Positions 63,650 to 64,000 of a stretch of DNA of 64,000 nucleotides are shown here, piece by piece. The notes beneath the pieces are model-generated. The model did no database searches. It had not been told where the DNA came from and saw only the letters and a program-made list of their open reading frames with translations. Positions within the stretch are counted from its first letter, which is position 1. Every line of letters starts with the position of its first letter. Position numbers and translations under genes: made by a program. The stretch is taken from NCBI RefSeq assembly GCF_025153455.1, contig NZ_JANZNT010000001.1:1684001-1748000 (forward strand), written 5' to 3'. This DNA is from Sphingomonas sp. BGYR3 (GTDB lineage Bacteria; Pseudomonadota; Alphaproteobacteria; Sphingomonadales; Sphingomonadaceae).

Positions 63650-64000
63650 TCAACCGGTCATGGCGAGCACCGCCTGCCATTCCGCATCGCTGACCGGGCT
63701 GACCGACAGGCGCGACTGGCGCAGCATCGCCATGCCGGCCAGCGCCGGCTCACCCTTCAGCGCGGCAAGCGGCACAGGAGGGTGCATGGCGCGAAGCGGG
63801 CGTACCGGAACGGCGACCCACTCGCCATCCTTTGGATCGGGCACGGGATCGCCGGTCACCTCCATGGTGCCGACGACCGCCTTTTCCGCGCCGCTATGGT
63901 AGAAAAAGGCCGTGTCGCCTGCCCGCATCGCACGCAGGTGCAGCCGCGCGGCATTGTTGCGCACGCCATCCCAAAGCGTCGCGCCATCGCGCTCAAGATC
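63650..64000 (-). CDS. EVE-domain protein (5' end beyond window)
   Basis: At least 116 residues, open at the right edge. The visible part starts DLERDGATLWDGVRNNAARL and continues LRAMRAGDTAFFYHSGAEKA, which aligns with the EVE (PUA-like) domain just after its N-terminal W-L-L-K start. The GTG at 63964 is only the Val of WDGVRN. EVE proteins bind modified bases in RNA or DNA. It ends 48 bp from the GH5 gene. Confidence 0.9.
   Translation of the reverse strand, partial: DLERDGATLWDGVRNNAARLHLRAMRAGDTAFFYHSGAEKAVVGTMEVTGDPVPDPKDGEWVAVPVRPLRAMHPPVPLAALKGEPALAGMAMLRQSRLSVSPVSDAEWQAVLAMTG

Noticed and set aside
1..64000. tRNA, rRNA, insertion sequence, prophage, attachment site or CRISPR array
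   Set aside because: Looked for in all gaps and at repeat scale; no cloverleaf, transposase motif, integrase or regularly spaced repeat was seen by eye.

Overview
The window looks like chromosomal DNA of a pigmented sphingomonad (Alphaproteobacteria, Sphingomonas-like). The evidence is the very high GC coding sequence with long antisense open frames, a crtY-crtI-crtB carotenoid operon, an rsmB-rpe-heparinase-purH run, htpX beside a DUF1674 (SdhAF4-type) gene, a tldD/DUF2007/glnK/amtB group and many 4-bp start/stop overlaps. No tRNA, rRNA, insertion sequence or CRISPR array was seen.

Layout. 1-13140 is a surface polysaccharide locus of Wzx/Wzy type. On the minus strand, in order of transcription, it has a family-4 glycosyltransferase, a flippase, a sugar-nucleotide epimerase, an acyltransferase with an SGNH tail, a Wzy-like polymerase, a secreted glycosidase-like protein and a partial glycosyltransferase-like protein. 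Divergent from these are a priming sugar-phosphate transferase and an O-antigen-ligase-like protein. Roughly 2.0-6.3 kb is visibly AT-richer than the rest and may have been acquired. 13374-17328 is a DUF4173 membrane protein, response regulator and histidine kinase in one overlapping operon. 17547-29922 carries kdgK, a second flippase, polA, a class-A beta-lactamase-like lipoprotein, nadB, an esterase, an ABC ATPase, a CHCC zinc-finger protein and tldD. 30233-32136 is a nitrogen module: a sigma-54 promoter, glnK, amtB and two hairpins, the second a clear terminator.

32492-35578 encodes an autotransporter with a large imperfect palindrome upstream. 35805-40933 reads leftward as recQ, a TIGR01244 protein, a small membrane protein, a sterol-desaturase-family protein and a GMC oxidoreductase. 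41748-46024 is the carotenoid operon crtY-crtI-LOG-crtB. 46035-54995 holds an Atm1-type ABC exporter, purH, a heparinase II/III-like protein, rpe, rsmB and htpX. 55066-58408 holds a DUF1674 gene, an XpaC-like/TelA pair and a DUF418 protein. 58522-61512 holds typA and an OmpA-family protein with a strong terminator.

61525-62467 is a compact DUF2975/XRE-regulator module. It has two near-identical 17-bp repeats upstream and an apparently unannotated 28-residue membrane peptide frame overlapping the regulator's 3' end. The window ends with a GH5 glycosidase and a partial EVE-domain protein.

The least ordinary items are the DUF2975/XRE/mini-peptide module, the LOG gene and hairpin inside the crt operon, the DUF4173 two-component operon, the recQ-to-GMC cluster with a 67-bp gene overlap, and the 82-bp palindrome ahead of the autotransporter. 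None is proven to be a new system from sequence alone.
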